From positions 186,001-250,000 of the forward strand of contig JAHIXK010000010.1 of assembly GCA_018815245.1 (NCBI GenBank): a stretch of DNA of 64,000 nucleotides, written 5' to 3'. Below, one piece after another: positions 47,285 through 55,107 of the stretch. Position 1 is the stretch's first letter; every line of letters begins with the position of its first letter. A model generated the notes under the pieces. That model did no database searches, was not told the origin of the DNA, and saw only the letters and a list, made by a program, of their open reading frames with translations. Both the position numbers and the translations under genes were made by a program. This DNA is from Gammaproteobacteria bacterium (GTDB lineage Bacteria > Pseudomonadota > Gammaproteobacteria > Burkholderiales > Burkholderiaceae_B).

Positions 47285-49198
47285 TTAATCTGTTTTGACT
47301 TGTTTTCCACACAAGGCTTGTTCAATAAAGTTTTTTTGCACCGTGGGGCGGGGTACTTTTTGATCAAACCAGCTGCGCACGTTTTGCTCCAGCCCAATGC
47401 CGTGCATGTAGTTGTACAGTGCGCGGTTCAGGCCCTCGCCCAATGCGGCGTGGTCCACGCCCGTGGGGTCAACAAAACCAATGTCGTTTTTCGCAAACGT
47501 GCCCTGGGGCAGGGGCGTTAACTGAATGCCATATTCTTCCGGATTCTTGCCGACGGGCGAATGCACGGTGCAGGCGAAGCGGTGAAAGTAGCCCGATTGA
47601 ATACAACCTTCTGCAAACAACTGGCGCACGTATTCCAGTGCGTCCACCGTGTCTTGCACAGTTTGGGTGGGGAAACCGTACATCAAATACGCATGCACCA
47701 GCACGCCAGCATCGGTAAAGCCCTTGGTAACACGCGCAACTTGTTCTACTGAAACACCTTTCTTCATCAAGGTCAGAAGGCGATCAGAGGCCACTTCCAG
47801 CCCACCGCTAATGGCAATACATCCACTGTCGGCCAGCAATTGGCACAACTCAGGCGTGAAGGATTTTTCGAACCGTATATTGCCCCACCATGAAATGGAC
47901 ACTTGCCGTTCAATCAACTCCAGCGCCAAGGCCTTCAGCGCCTTGGGTGGCGCAGCCTCATCTACAAAATGAAACCCGGTTTGGCCGGTCTCATTCACAA
48001 TGGTTTCAATGCGGTTCACCAGTTCGGTGGCCGTGGCATTTTCATAGCGGGAAATGTAGTCGAGCGACACATCGCAAAAGCTGCATTTTTTCCAGTAACA
48101 ACCGTGTGCCACCGTCAGCTTGTTCCAGCGCCCGTCGCTCCACAGCCGGTGCATGGGGTTGAGCATGTCGAGCAGGCTTAGGTAGCTGTTCAGGGGCAGG
48201 CCGTCCCAAGTGGGGGTGCCCACATCGCCAAACGGCACATCGGGTTCTGCCCAGTTGGTGTATTGAACCTTGCCTTCCGCATTGCGGGTGAAGGTGCGCA
48301 CCAAACGCTGCGGGCCGCGCTTGCCTTGCAAGTGTTCAATCAGGCAAAGCAGGGGGCGTTCGCCGGAATCAAGGGTTACAAAGTCCACGAAATCAAACAA
48401 ACGTGGCTCGGCCAATTCGCGCAGTTCGGTGTTTACATAACCGCCGCCCAATGCAATTTTTACGTCCGGGTTCTCGGCCTTGATGGCCTGCGCCATGCGC
48501 AAAGCGGCGTACACCGCGCCGGGAAAGGGCACGGAAAGTAACACCAGTTGGGGTTGCTGGCGTTTGAATTCTTCCAGCGTCAGTTCCACCAGAATTTCAT
48601 CGATCAAGGTAAAAGGCTGTTGCAAGGCATGGGCCAGCGGATCAAAACTGGGCTGGCTGCCCGCCAGCGATTCAGCGTAGCGTACAAACTCAAAGCGCTC
48701 GTCAATTGCATCGGCAATGACATCGGCCAAATCATTCAGGTACAAAGTAGCCAGGTGGCGGGCTTTGTCTTGTGCGCCCAGCGCCCCAAATGCCCAAGCC
48801 AGCGGGTCGCCGCCCTCGTCGTCTACATACACATTGAGCGATTCAAACCGTGGGCCTTCGGGCAAAAAACCACGGCCATTGATGCGGTGGGCCAGGGTGG
48901 AATCGCCGCCCTGCAAAAAACGAATGGTGGGGGCAATGGTGGCGCGGTAACGGCTGAACTGGTCCATGAACAAGGCCACGCGCTCGGTGACTTCCTCGTA
49001 CTGCTCAATTTCCGCTGCAATTCTATCCAGGCCCTCGGGCGAGAACAGCTTGAGCACCAAGCCCAGCGCAATGTCGGCCTGTACAGCATCCATGCCCTGC
49101 TTGCGCAGAAAGCCGGTGATGTAGGCAGTGGACGGATAAGGCGTGTTGAGCTGCGTCATCGGCGGGATGAAGGACAACACACGGAAAACAGTGGACAC
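47285..49198 (-). CDS. B12-binding-type radical SAM protein
   Basis: A 637-residue enzyme. The N-terminal half has the Rossmann-like B12-binding layout (LLSVPFPGAVYAALRMAQAI; VKIALGGGYVNTEL). The radical SAM domain begins at AHGCYWKKCSFCDVS, so the cluster motif is Cx4Cx2C rather than the canonical Cx3Cx2C. GFHFVDEAAPP and AISGGLEVASDRLL follow, as in B12-dependent methylase-like enzymes. No DxHxxG motif is seen, so B12 binding may be base-off without a His ligand. It is linked to the thioredoxin-fold gene downstream. Substrate unknown. Confidence 0.82.
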   Translation of the reverse strand: MSTVFRVLSFIPPMTQLNTPYPSTAYITGFLRKQGMDAVQADIALGLVLKLFSPEGLDRIAAEIEQYEEVTERVALFMDQFSRYRATIAPTIRFLQGGDSTLAHRINGRGFLPEGPRFESLNVYVDDEGGDPLAWAFGALGAQDKARHLATLYLNDLADVIADAIDERFEFVRYAESLAGSQPSFDPLAHALQQPFTLIDEILVELTLEEFKRQQPQLVLLSVPFPGAVYAALRMAQAIKAENPDVKIALGGGYVNTELRELAEPRLFDFVDFVTLDSGERPLLCLIEHLQGKRGPQRLVRTFTRNAEGKVQYTNWAEPDVPFGDVGTPTWDGLPLNSYLSLLDMLNPMHRLWSDGRWNKLTVAHGCYWKKCSFCDVSLDYISRYENATATELVNRIETIVNETGQTGFHFVDEAAPPKALKALALELIERQVSISWWGNIRFEKSFTPELCQLLADSGCIAISGGLEVASDRLLTLMKKGVSVEQVARVTKGFTDAGVLVHAYLMYGFPTQTVQDTVDALEYVRQLFAEGCIQSGYFHRFACTVHSPVGKNPEEYGIQLTPLPQGTFAKNDIGFVDPTGVDHAALGEGLNRALYNYMHGIGLEQNVRSWFDQKVPRPTVQKNFIEQALCGKQVKTD

Positions 49199-49327
49199 AA
49201 TGAAACCTCTAGCGGAACGTGGCTAGATTCTACACCGGGTGGAAAATATGGGCTTGCATAAGCCGCTGGTAATACAATGGGGCGCATCCACATTGAGCCA
49301 AAACAACCCACGACAGATGGAGCTGAC

Positions 49328-49972
49328 ATGCCAAACCTGAACCCCGGCGAATTCAGCCAGAACATTCAATTGGGCATTGAAGTGGTGGCCACACTGGCCT
49401 TCGCGCTCAGTGGTATTTTGGCGGGTGCGCGCAAGCGGCTCGATGCTGTGGGCGTGTGCGTGGTGGCATTTCTGGCCGCGTTTGGCGGCGGCACGCTGCG
49501 TGATTTGCTGCTCGATGTGCGGCCCTTCTTCTGGGTGAAGTACATTGAATTGCTGTGGGCGGTGTTTGTGTTGTGCATCATCGCCATGCTGTTTATGCGG
49601 CAGCGGCACTTCAAGTTCACGGAAAAAGCCATTCTGTGGCCCGACACCTTGGGGCTGGGCCTGTTTACCGCAGCAGGTGTTTTCGCAGCCATTCAGGCAG
49701 GCATGCCCAGCTTGGTGGCGGTGTTCATGGGCGTAATTACTGGCGTGTTTGGTGGTGTGCTGCGCGACATTGTGTGCAATGAAATTCCGCAAGCCTTTAC
49801 CGACCACCGCCCCTATGCCATTTGCGCCTTTTTCGGTGGCTGGGCCTACATTGGCCTGCGTGAACTGGACAACCCCGCCTATGTGAACATGCTGGGTTGT
49901 GTGGTGATCACAGTGGGCTTGCGCGCATTTGCGGTGTGGAAGGACGTGCGAATTCCGGCGTGGAGAAACTGA
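49328..49972 (+). CDS. TRIC-like/UPF0126 membrane protein
   Basis: A 214-residue protein with seven helices in two repeats. Each repeat carries the family motif: GGGTLRDLLL (about 58) and GGVLRDIVCN (about 144). Bacterial TRIC/UPF0126 proteins form trimeric monovalent cation channels; YicG is the E. coli relative. ATG 49328 has GGAG seven bases upstream. The longer in-frame reading from 49277 adds 17 residues without family resemblance. It stands alone between leftward genes. Confidence 0.85.
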   Translation: MPNLNPGEFSQNIQLGIEVVATLAFALSGILAGARKRLDAVGVCVVAFLAAFGGGTLRDLLLDVRPFFWVKYIELLWAVFVLCIIAMLFMRQRHFKFTEKAILWPDTLGLGLFTAAGVFAAIQAGMPSLVAVFMGVITGVFGGVLRDIVCNEIPQAFTDHRPYAICAFFGGWAYIGLRELDNPAYVNMLGCVVITVGLRAFAVWKDVRIPAWRN

Positions 49973-49988
49973 GCGGAGAAATCAGGCT

Positions 49989-50480
49989 TTAGAAAAGCCC
50001 CATGACCAAGCCACTTGCAAAGGCCGCGCCCAAATCGCGGCAGCGTTGTAAATCTTCAGGGTTGATGGTTTTGGGGGCAAGAATTTCATCTTTCGTTTGC
50101 GCATGCGTACACACAATTTCCGGTGCTGCCATTTCACTCAAACGCCACCCGGTGGCAATGCGCTGTATTTGCTTCAGCGCACCGTGGCCATCGCTGCCTG
50201 CGCAAACCAGGGCGGTGTAGGGTCGACCATTGATTTGGTCCAGCACCGCGTAATAAGTGCGGTCAAAAAAGTCTTTCATCAAGCCTGCCATGCTGCCCAA
50301 AGTTTCGGGGGTAACAAACACATAGCCATCGGCGTGTAAAACATGTTCGGCATTCGCTTCACAAGCGTGAAGCAGCAGGGTGCTTATTTCTGCTTCAGTT
50401 GCAGCACCTTCAGCCACAGCATGGGCCATGGCTTTGCTGCCGCCTGTTGTGGAGTGGTAGATGATGAGCAGGGTTTTCAT
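49989..50480 (-). CDS. Flavodoxin-family protein / NAD(P)H-dependent reductase-like
   Basis: A 163-residue flavodoxin-fold protein. The FMN phosphate loop reads YHSTTGGSKAMAHA (about 8-21), and later loops TPETLGSMAGLMKDFFDRTYY and CAGSDGHGAL are the isoalloxazine-side loops of the WrbA/flavodoxin-like group. Its start overlaps the hipA stop by 4 bp (ATGA), so it is translated with hipBA. That link is unusual and may be incidental. The electron partner is unknown. Confidence 0.8.
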   Translation of the reverse strand: MKTLLIIYHSTTGGSKAMAHAVAEGAATEAEISTLLLHACEANAEHVLHADGYVFVTPETLGSMAGLMKDFFDRTYYAVLDQINGRPYTALVCAGSDGHGALKQIQRIATGWRLSEMAAPEIVCTHAQTKDEILAPKTINPEDLQRCRDLGAAFASGLVMGLF

Positions 50481-51820
50481 AAGCTGGATTTGCCGCTTAG
50501 TTTGTTGGCTGCTTTCTCTAATCCGCCCAATACAGTTTCAGCGACATGGCTGGAAAAGCCATCGGGCAGCTGCCGTTTAACCCGCTCTATCACAGAGGGT
50601 GTGCGTGCCAGCAAATCTTCAATCAAAGGCTCCATGTTTTCCTCATAGCCCAATTGTTGCGCTGTGCTATTGAAATGTCGCCGGGCAATTGAATGCATGG
50701 TGTAATGCCGGTTTTTTCCAAGCAATGCCATGGACAACTTGACCTGCTGCGGCGACCACTGATTTGGGCCTTTGCCCAACACGGGGTACGCAGACATGAC
50801 ATCGTAAAGCGGGGCCAAGCGGAATCGCCCACCTGGCAACAATTGAATACTGAAATTCTTTGCATGTCCATCGGGTGCACAGAGCATCCAGAACAACACC
50901 TGGCTGGCCATCAAGGTGCGAAGATCGGCAGCCGAGTTCTCGGATCGCCGAAGTGTGTCGAACAATACTTTTAATCCAGGGCCGCCATCGCTTTCGTATT
51001 TAAGCATTGGAGGAACACTGGTCACCTGACAAAAGTCCTCCTGAGGCAGGCGCATAATCCATTCACCATTCGGTGCAACTTTTCGATCAAACCGCTCAAC
51101 CACCAGTACCCGCTGTGTGCCAAACGTTTCAATACCGACATTTGCCACAGGCAAACCATAGGCCTTCAACAAGGTCATGCAAAGCCATTCATTGTCTACC
51201 GAGGTGGTGAAATCAGCCCGCCGCCCCCCCATTAGGCCCAATGGCAATTTAAGTATGTGCGTGGTGGGGGTTGATCCCTGCGGCACGCACCACTTGCCCT
51301 TCCAACGCAACAAGGCTGTTTTCTCTTGGGCACCCGCAATCGAAATACGCAAGTCTGCATGCGCATTGATGTTCTTGCCAAAGCCGCCAGGCGACACCGT
51401 GTCAATCAAAAGACATTCAATGTCTTTTTTCATCACCGGCTTGCCCTGCACAGTCTCAATGTTCTCGGGCTCCTCATGCTCGCCCAGCAGTTGAACAGCC
51501 CCCACACAATCGCGACCAATCGCCTTCAACAAATCGAAAGTATCCGTTGATCCGGTTTTGAATCGTTCAGCAACCCGTTTTCGAATTGCTTCGCTGTCGG
51601 GCAATAAATTATCAAAGTAATTTAAAACCTTGTCGCCTTTGATTGGCTGGTTCTGGAGGTTGAACGGCAAGGACAAAGACAAGGGTCTTCCAAGTTCAGA
51701 GACCTGCCAAGCAGGGTCATACTGAAGCTGCATGTCGCCGCGTGCAGGTATGGCCCAAAGGCCCACACGCTGGCCGTTGGACCAAATGGATAAACTTTGA
51801 CTGTGCGATTTGCGGCCCAT
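50477..51820 (-). CDS. hipA: HipA-type serine/threonine kinase toxin
   Basis: A 447-residue HipA family kinase. The N-terminal subdomain (LSIWSNGQRVGLWAI) leads to the HipA_C kinase fold: the ATP-binding HILKLPL, the Lys/Glu region with NEWLCMTLLKAYGLPVANV, ERFDRKV, and the catalytic/metal motif PDGHAKNFSI (D and N equivalent to HipA D309/N314). HipA phosphorylates GltX and induces persistence in E. coli; related toxins have other targets. ATG 51820 follows the hipB stop after one base. The two genes form a toxin-antitoxin operon. Confidence 0.9.
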   Translation of the reverse strand: MGRKSHSQSLSIWSNGQRVGLWAIPARGDMQLQYDPAWQVSELGRPLSLSLPFNLQNQPIKGDKVLNYFDNLLPDSEAIRKRVAERFKTGSTDTFDLLKAIGRDCVGAVQLLGEHEEPENIETVQGKPVMKKDIECLLIDTVSPGGFGKNINAHADLRISIAGAQEKTALLRWKGKWCVPQGSTPTTHILKLPLGLMGGRRADFTTSVDNEWLCMTLLKAYGLPVANVGIETFGTQRVLVVERFDRKVAPNGEWIMRLPQEDFCQVTSVPPMLKYESDGGPGLKVLFDTLRRSENSAADLRTLMASQVLFWMLCAPDGHAKNFSIQLLPGGRFRLAPLYDVMSAYPVLGKGPNQWSPQQVKLSMALLGKNRHYTMHSIARRHFNSTAQQLGYEENMEPLIEDLLARTPSVIERVKRQLPDGFSSHVAETVLGGLEKAANKLSGKSSL

Positions 51821-51821
51821 G

Positions 51822-52082
51822 TTACCAATCCGTTTTTGATGATTGACTTGGCCGAACTTCACGCATTCCAATTGACAACTCAAGCCCCAGTACAGCGCAC
51901 CAACTCATCAACTGGGCAAAGCTAAGCTCCTCAGGGTGCAATTCAAGATGAGACACGCGAGATTGGCTAAGACCCAGCTTTTTTGCCAGCTCGGCTTGCG
52001 ACCATTTGTTTGCTTTGCGGGAGGCCTGCAAAATTTGCCCAAGCTGGCCACTGGTGTTGAGAATATGCTTTTGATTTTGCAT
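51822..52082 (-). CDS. hipB: HipB-type XRE antitoxin
   Basis: An 86-residue DNA-binding protein with one XRE helix-turn-helix (LGQILQASRKANKWSQAELAKKLGLSQSRVSHLEL, about 15-48), then a short C-terminal strand segment (LGLELSIGMREV) typical of HipB dimers. It should repress its own promoter together with HipA. The upstream region 52083-52140 is AT-rich, with TACCTG repeated at 52090 and 52142, but no classic TATCC-N8-GGATA operator is visible. Confidence 0.88.
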   Translation of the reverse strand: MQNQKHILNTSGQLGQILQASRKANKWSQAELAKKLGLSQSRVSHLELHPEELSFAQLMSWCAVLGLELSIGMREVRPSQSSKTDW

Positions 52083-52193
52083 CGCGAAATACCTGAATTA
52101 CGAGTAAATTTAATTTATCTGATTTTCAGTTAAATTGCAATTACCTGTTATGCAAATAATTAGTTGGTGGGCTTTTTCGAACAGTGCGGTAGT

Positions 52194-52209
52194 TACCCTG
52201 AACAGGGTA
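52194..52209. repeat. Short inverted repeat upstream of the lysozyme remnant
   Basis: TACCCTG (52194-52200) and CAGGGTA (52203-52209) are perfect inverted repeats around AA. They might be an operator or a hairpin left from prophage DNA. The rest of 52083-52279 holds the hip promoter region and no other gene that I can see. Confidence 0.3.
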
Positions 52210-52279
52210 CAAGTTTGATGGACGTGAGAACAGCCCCTAGACTCGTGAGATTGAAAAACTCTTTCCCTGAGGCAATTTT

Positions 52280-52592
52280 ATGTCCAACGTAGCCCTACAA
52301 AAACCACTGAACTCAACAATGGTCATTTCCAAGTCAGGGATTGAACATATTTCAAAGGACGAAGGCTTCTCCGCGATTCTCTACAACGACATCACCGTGG
52401 GGAGCTAGAAATGCGAAAGATGTGCTGGCATTTGCCAACAAAGGCGAGTACCAAAAAGTTGAAAACGAAATGAACCGGTTTGTTTACATCACAGAAAAAG
52501 GCAAAGACGGAAAACCCAGTAAAAAGAAATTCTCGAACGGACTTGCGAATCGCCGCAAGCGAGAAGTCGTTCCTTTTCAAATTAAACCTTGA
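52280..52592 (+). pseudogene. Broken GH24 phage-type lysozyme
   Basis: ATG 52280 opens a 42-codon frame ending TAG 52408. It contains ISKSGIEHISKDEGFSAILYND, the N-terminal helix and catalytic Glu region of T4/P21-type endolysins, but the following GYGH motif is missing. In the next frame, sequence up to 52592 reads KVENEMNRFVYITEKGKDG, then FSNGLANRRKREV, which is the C-terminal end of the same family (GLxNRRxxE). So an internal deletion removed roughly 50 residues and shifted the frame. It marks a prophage remnant. Confidence 0.72.
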
Positions 52593-52618
52593 ACCACCAA
52601 ATCTGTGAGAACAACAAC

Positions 52619-53032
52619 ATGCGTAAATTTACTTGCATACTTTTTATAGCACTTGCTGCTTGCTCGAATAATTCAGAACTCCAAGCCATACAAGGTGAAT
52701 GGGCTATCCATAAAGAACTAGCAGCCGCACCCATTGTTGGGATCAGCGATGAGGAAACTGCTGGACTAATTGGCGACAAACTATCCATAAGCGCTAAAAC
52801 AATTCAGTTTCAGAACCAAACTTGTGATTACAGCCTAGTAGAGTCAAATAAACAAAGTCTTTCAGAGTTTCTTCAGTTTTATTCGCTGGATACGAATGCC
52901 AAGCTGCCAGAGAACACGAGTGTTTTGAGTATGGATTGTGAAGGGGAAATGACGGTTAGGCACCTTCTGACCACGGAAAATAGGCTGTGGTTAGTTTGGT
53001 ATGGAGTGCTATTGGAGGCGAATCGGATTTAG
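52619..53032 (+). CDS. Hypothetical lipoprotein
   Basis: A 137-residue protein with a lipoprotein signal (RKFTCILFIALAAC, lipobox LAAC) and a mature part of about 120 residues with two further cysteines (QTCDYSL; MDCEGEM). The small beta-rich layout is compatible with a lipocalin-like or META-like fold, but I recognise no family. GC content is lower than in the core genes. It follows the lysozyme remnant, so it may be a phage-borne or cassette gene. Confidence 0.6.
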   Translation: MRKFTCILFIALAACSNNSELQAIQGEWAIHKELAAAPIVGISDEETAGLIGDKLSISAKTIQFQNQTCDYSLVESNKQSLSEFLQFYSLDTNAKLPENTSVLSMDCEGEMTVRHLLTTENRLWLVWYGVLLEANRI

Positions 53033-53341
53033 ATTGTTGACCGCTTTTCGGCCGAAGCGGACGTTGGGGCTGACATGGTTAAACGACTGGGTTATCGGCG
53101 AAAGTAGACTACGACACTTTGGTTGTAACAAATGATGGCCCTGCCCCGCGGAATCGAGTTCCTAGCTCACCATTTAGTGGCGAATAGCCAGAGCTTATTG
53201 CTGATCCACTTCATAAGGTCCTTTGCAACCGATTGAAATAGTTTAGTTAAAAAAATAACTCGCCATGTTAGGATAAAGCGAGATGCGCCGTAATTATTCG
53301 ATAAATCAAGTTATCCCTTTCTATCACCACAAAGAGAAATC
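53033..53341. other. Intergenic accessory DNA with hairpin
   Basis: No gene is seen. CCGCTTTTCGGCCGAAGCGG (53041-53060) is a self-complementary element resembling widespread proteobacterial hairpins. AT-rich sequence before 53341 (including ATAACTCGCCATGTTAGGATAAA) could hold a promoter for the next gene, with GAGAAATC before its ATG. Confidence 0.4.
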
Positions 53342-53776
53342 ATGGATCCATTACTTGCTTTGCTCGGACAGCTTGGGCTTGGTCTCGCGACCAACGCTGT
53401 GTACGACCTATTAAAGAGCCTAGCAGGAAAGTCTGCCAACAGGCAGCAAATCGCTCAAGAAATTCAGGATCGCATAAACATGCATGGCGTTTCTATGCAT
53501 GCCGAAACTGTTATCAGCGCACTGGCCCAAAATGGGTTCCTCGTGATCCAGCAATCACACTTGCATGGAAATCAGGGGCTTACCTTTGGGAGTGTGCAGG
53601 GTAGTGCAGTTGTTGGAAACAATAGCGCTTTAACGACGAACAATACGGCTATCACAGCTGGCTCTGGCGCATTCCTGGAAACCCAAGGGAATGCACAGGT
53701 TCGCCAAAATGCGGATGGCAGCATTTCATTCCACGTGGGTGAGAATGGAAACGTCAATTTTAAGATTGCTAAGTGA
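53342..53776 (+). CDS. Hypothetical protein with Asn/Gly/Thr-rich C-terminus
   Basis: I do not recognise this 144-residue protein. Residues 1-70 look helical (LLALLGQLGLGLATNAVYDLLKSL; a second helix RQQIAQEIQDRINMHG). The C-terminal half is made of short strand-turn units with N, G, S and T (GSVQGSAVVGNNSALTTNNTAI), suggesting a small beta-roll. No signal peptide or catalytic motif is seen. It stops 4 bp before an attC-like structure, as expected for a gene cassette. Confidence 0.55.
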   Translation: MDPLLALLGQLGLGLATNAVYDLLKSLAGKSANRQQIAQEIQDRINMHGVSMHAETVISALAQNGFLVIQQSHLHGNQGLTFGSVQGSAVVGNNSALTTNNTAITAGSGAFLETQGNAQVRQNADGSISFHVGENGNVNFKIAK

Positions 53777-53779
53777 AAG

Positions 53780-53849
53780 AGCTAACCCGGCAGGCTACAC
53801 GGACGCTGCGCGATAAAGCTACGCAGCACCGGTAACTTAGACGTTATGC
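53780..53849 (+). repeat. attC-like recombination site (candidate)
   Basis: Left AGCTAAC (53780-53786, like R'' RYYYAAC) and right GTTATGC (53843-53849, like R' GTTRRRY) flank a folded region. GCTGCG pairs with CGCAGC (53805-53810 / 53822-53827) and CCGG pairs with CCGG (53787-53790 / 53829-53832). The right end ACTTAGAC-GTTATGC looks like many cassette ends. The preceding ORF stops 4 bp before and the next start is 14 bp after. Confidence 0.5.
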
Positions 53850-53863
53850 CTTAGGAAATAGTT

Positions 53864-54679
53864 GTGGCTAATCCAGTTAAAGAATTTCATCAGTATTTGA
53901 CTAATGCAACCAACTCGCATGTCAGTCATGCGGAATATTTAGTTTCGCCAGCCGTTGCTTTTTTGAAATATACGGTTGAAGCTAAAAGCTCAATTGACCT
54001 TTGTGCTAGATATTTCCCAAAAAAAGTAAATGGACAATTCACCAAGGACAGCCTGGATAGTCTTCAGCACCTGATATCAGCTTCGCTTCCAACAATAATG
54101 GGTCACTTTGAGACATATCAAAGGTATTTGTTTGCAGGAATCTTTGATTTATCTGTTTACTTAGCAAACTTTGATACAAACAAATTTTTTGAGAATTTGT
54201 CAAAGGAAACAAATATCAATATTGATTGGCCAAGGTTGGCTGCGCACCGAGGCATCGGTGCACATTCAATAGGTACCTTGCTATCCGACTCCATGTCTGG
54301 CTGGCATGACCCAGAAAGGGTCAATAGATATTTTGGAGCATACAAGCTGCCTTTCACTCCATATGGACTTGATGCCATAGAAAAATTAAAAACATTATGG
54401 CAATTACGCCACTCAATTGCTCATACCGGCGGCACTTTATCGCTTGCTGATGCGCAAAAGGTTAAATCTTTAAACAACTACGGTGGAAAGCAAATTGCAT
54501 TTGAAAAGCAATTTACGTTTGAAGTTGCTCGAAAACTTCACCCAATAGTGAAGTCGGCGACAGTGGGGTTAGGAACTGCTTTTACTACTAAGGTTATTCC
54601 AGGCTTGGGAACTCACGAAACAGCGAGGATCAATAAATTCTTCGAGGTTAAATCCAGTATCCCATCATGGTTAAAATAG
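53864..54679 (+). CDS. HEPN-domain protein in an attC-like cassette
   Basis: A 271-residue protein starting at GTG 53864 (AGGA seven bases upstream). The C-terminal half contains LWQLRHSIAHTGG, where R182 and H187 form the Rx4-6H motif of HEPN ribonucleases (about residues 175-195). The N-terminal region is mainly helical. HEPN proteins act in toxin-antitoxin, abortive infection and other RNA-cutting defences. No partner nucleotidyltransferase is adjacent, so it may be a solitary effector. Low GC and unusual codons fit acquisition from elsewhere. Confidence 0.6.
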   Translation: MANPVKEFHQYLTNATNSHVSHAEYLVSPAVAFLKYTVEAKSSIDLCARYFPKKVNGQFTKDSLDSLQHLISASLPTIMGHFETYQRYLFAGIFDLSVYLANFDTNKFFENLSKETNINIDWPRLAAHRGIGAHSIGTLLSDSMSGWHDPERVNRYFGAYKLPFTPYGLDAIEKLKTLWQLRHSIAHTGGTLSLADAQKVKSLNNYGGKQIAFEKQFTFEVARKLHPIVKSATVGLGTAFTTKVIPGLGTHETARINKFFEVKSSIPSWLK

Positions 54680-54748
54680 ACGCTACGCGGCGCTCAGAAA
54701 AGGACGCCAATTTTGCTACGCTCCATCGGCGCCTTTTAGCTCGGCGTC
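54679..54748 (+). repeat. Degenerate attC-like palindrome after the HEPN gene
   Basis: Begins on the last base of the HEPN stop codon. AAAAGGACGCC (54698-54708) pairs with GGCGCCTTTT (54728-54737) with one bulge, and GACGC...GCGCTCAG pairs loosely with TTAGCTCGGCGTC on the right. The right end TTAGCTCGGC-GTCATCC resembles an attC end in which GTT became GTC. It could be a dead site. Confidence 0.35.
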
Positions 54749-54888
54749 ATCCAAAGTCCGTATAAGCGCTCATTTAAGACGTTCTTGGTCTATAGTCAAA
54801 AGTCCGCTCCGGCCGAAATACCGCCCTTAACTCTACCTATGGATTGCCAATAACCCAGAAGCTGGTGACGTAACTCGGAAAGCGGTGA

Positions 54889-54925
54889 CGGTTGGAAAGT
54901 TCGATAAACCTCCAACCGCCTTTTT
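54889..54925 (+). terminator. Terminator-like hairpin
   Basis: CGGTTGGA (54889-54896) pairs with TCCAACCG (54911-54918), followed by CCTTTTTAGG. It is a plausible terminator on the + strand. The surrounding 54749-54945 shows no gene that I can support. Confidence 0.4.
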
Positions 54926-54945
54926 AGGCGAATTGAACAAGGAAG

Positions 54946-55107
54946 ATGAAGATAGACCCTGAAATGAAAAAATTTCAAGATGATTTACTTGAGTCGGCGA
55001 AACAAATGCGTCAGGGCAATGCAGCAAAAAACGCAACTATCCACCCACCTGTACATTCTTCTGGCATTCGAAGCAGTACACCTGCCCCCCAAAACGCGGC
55101 TTGTTGA
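54946..55107 (+). pseudogene. Truncated antitoxin-like N-terminus
   Basis: ATG 54946 opens 53 codons. The first 30 (KIDPEMKKFQDDLLESAKQM, then RQGNAAK) resemble the N-terminal segment of small XRE/HigA-type antitoxins (LLESxRQMxxGxAA). The helix-turn-helix that should follow is absent: the frame runs into the 3' end of the leftward NERD gene. It is likely a fragment left by a rearrangement. Confidence 0.4.

Noticed and set aside
53041-53060. Hairpin after the lipoprotein gene as a third attC site
   Set aside because: It is a short, self-complementary element without AAC/GTT-type ends; it resembles a common intergenic hairpin instead.
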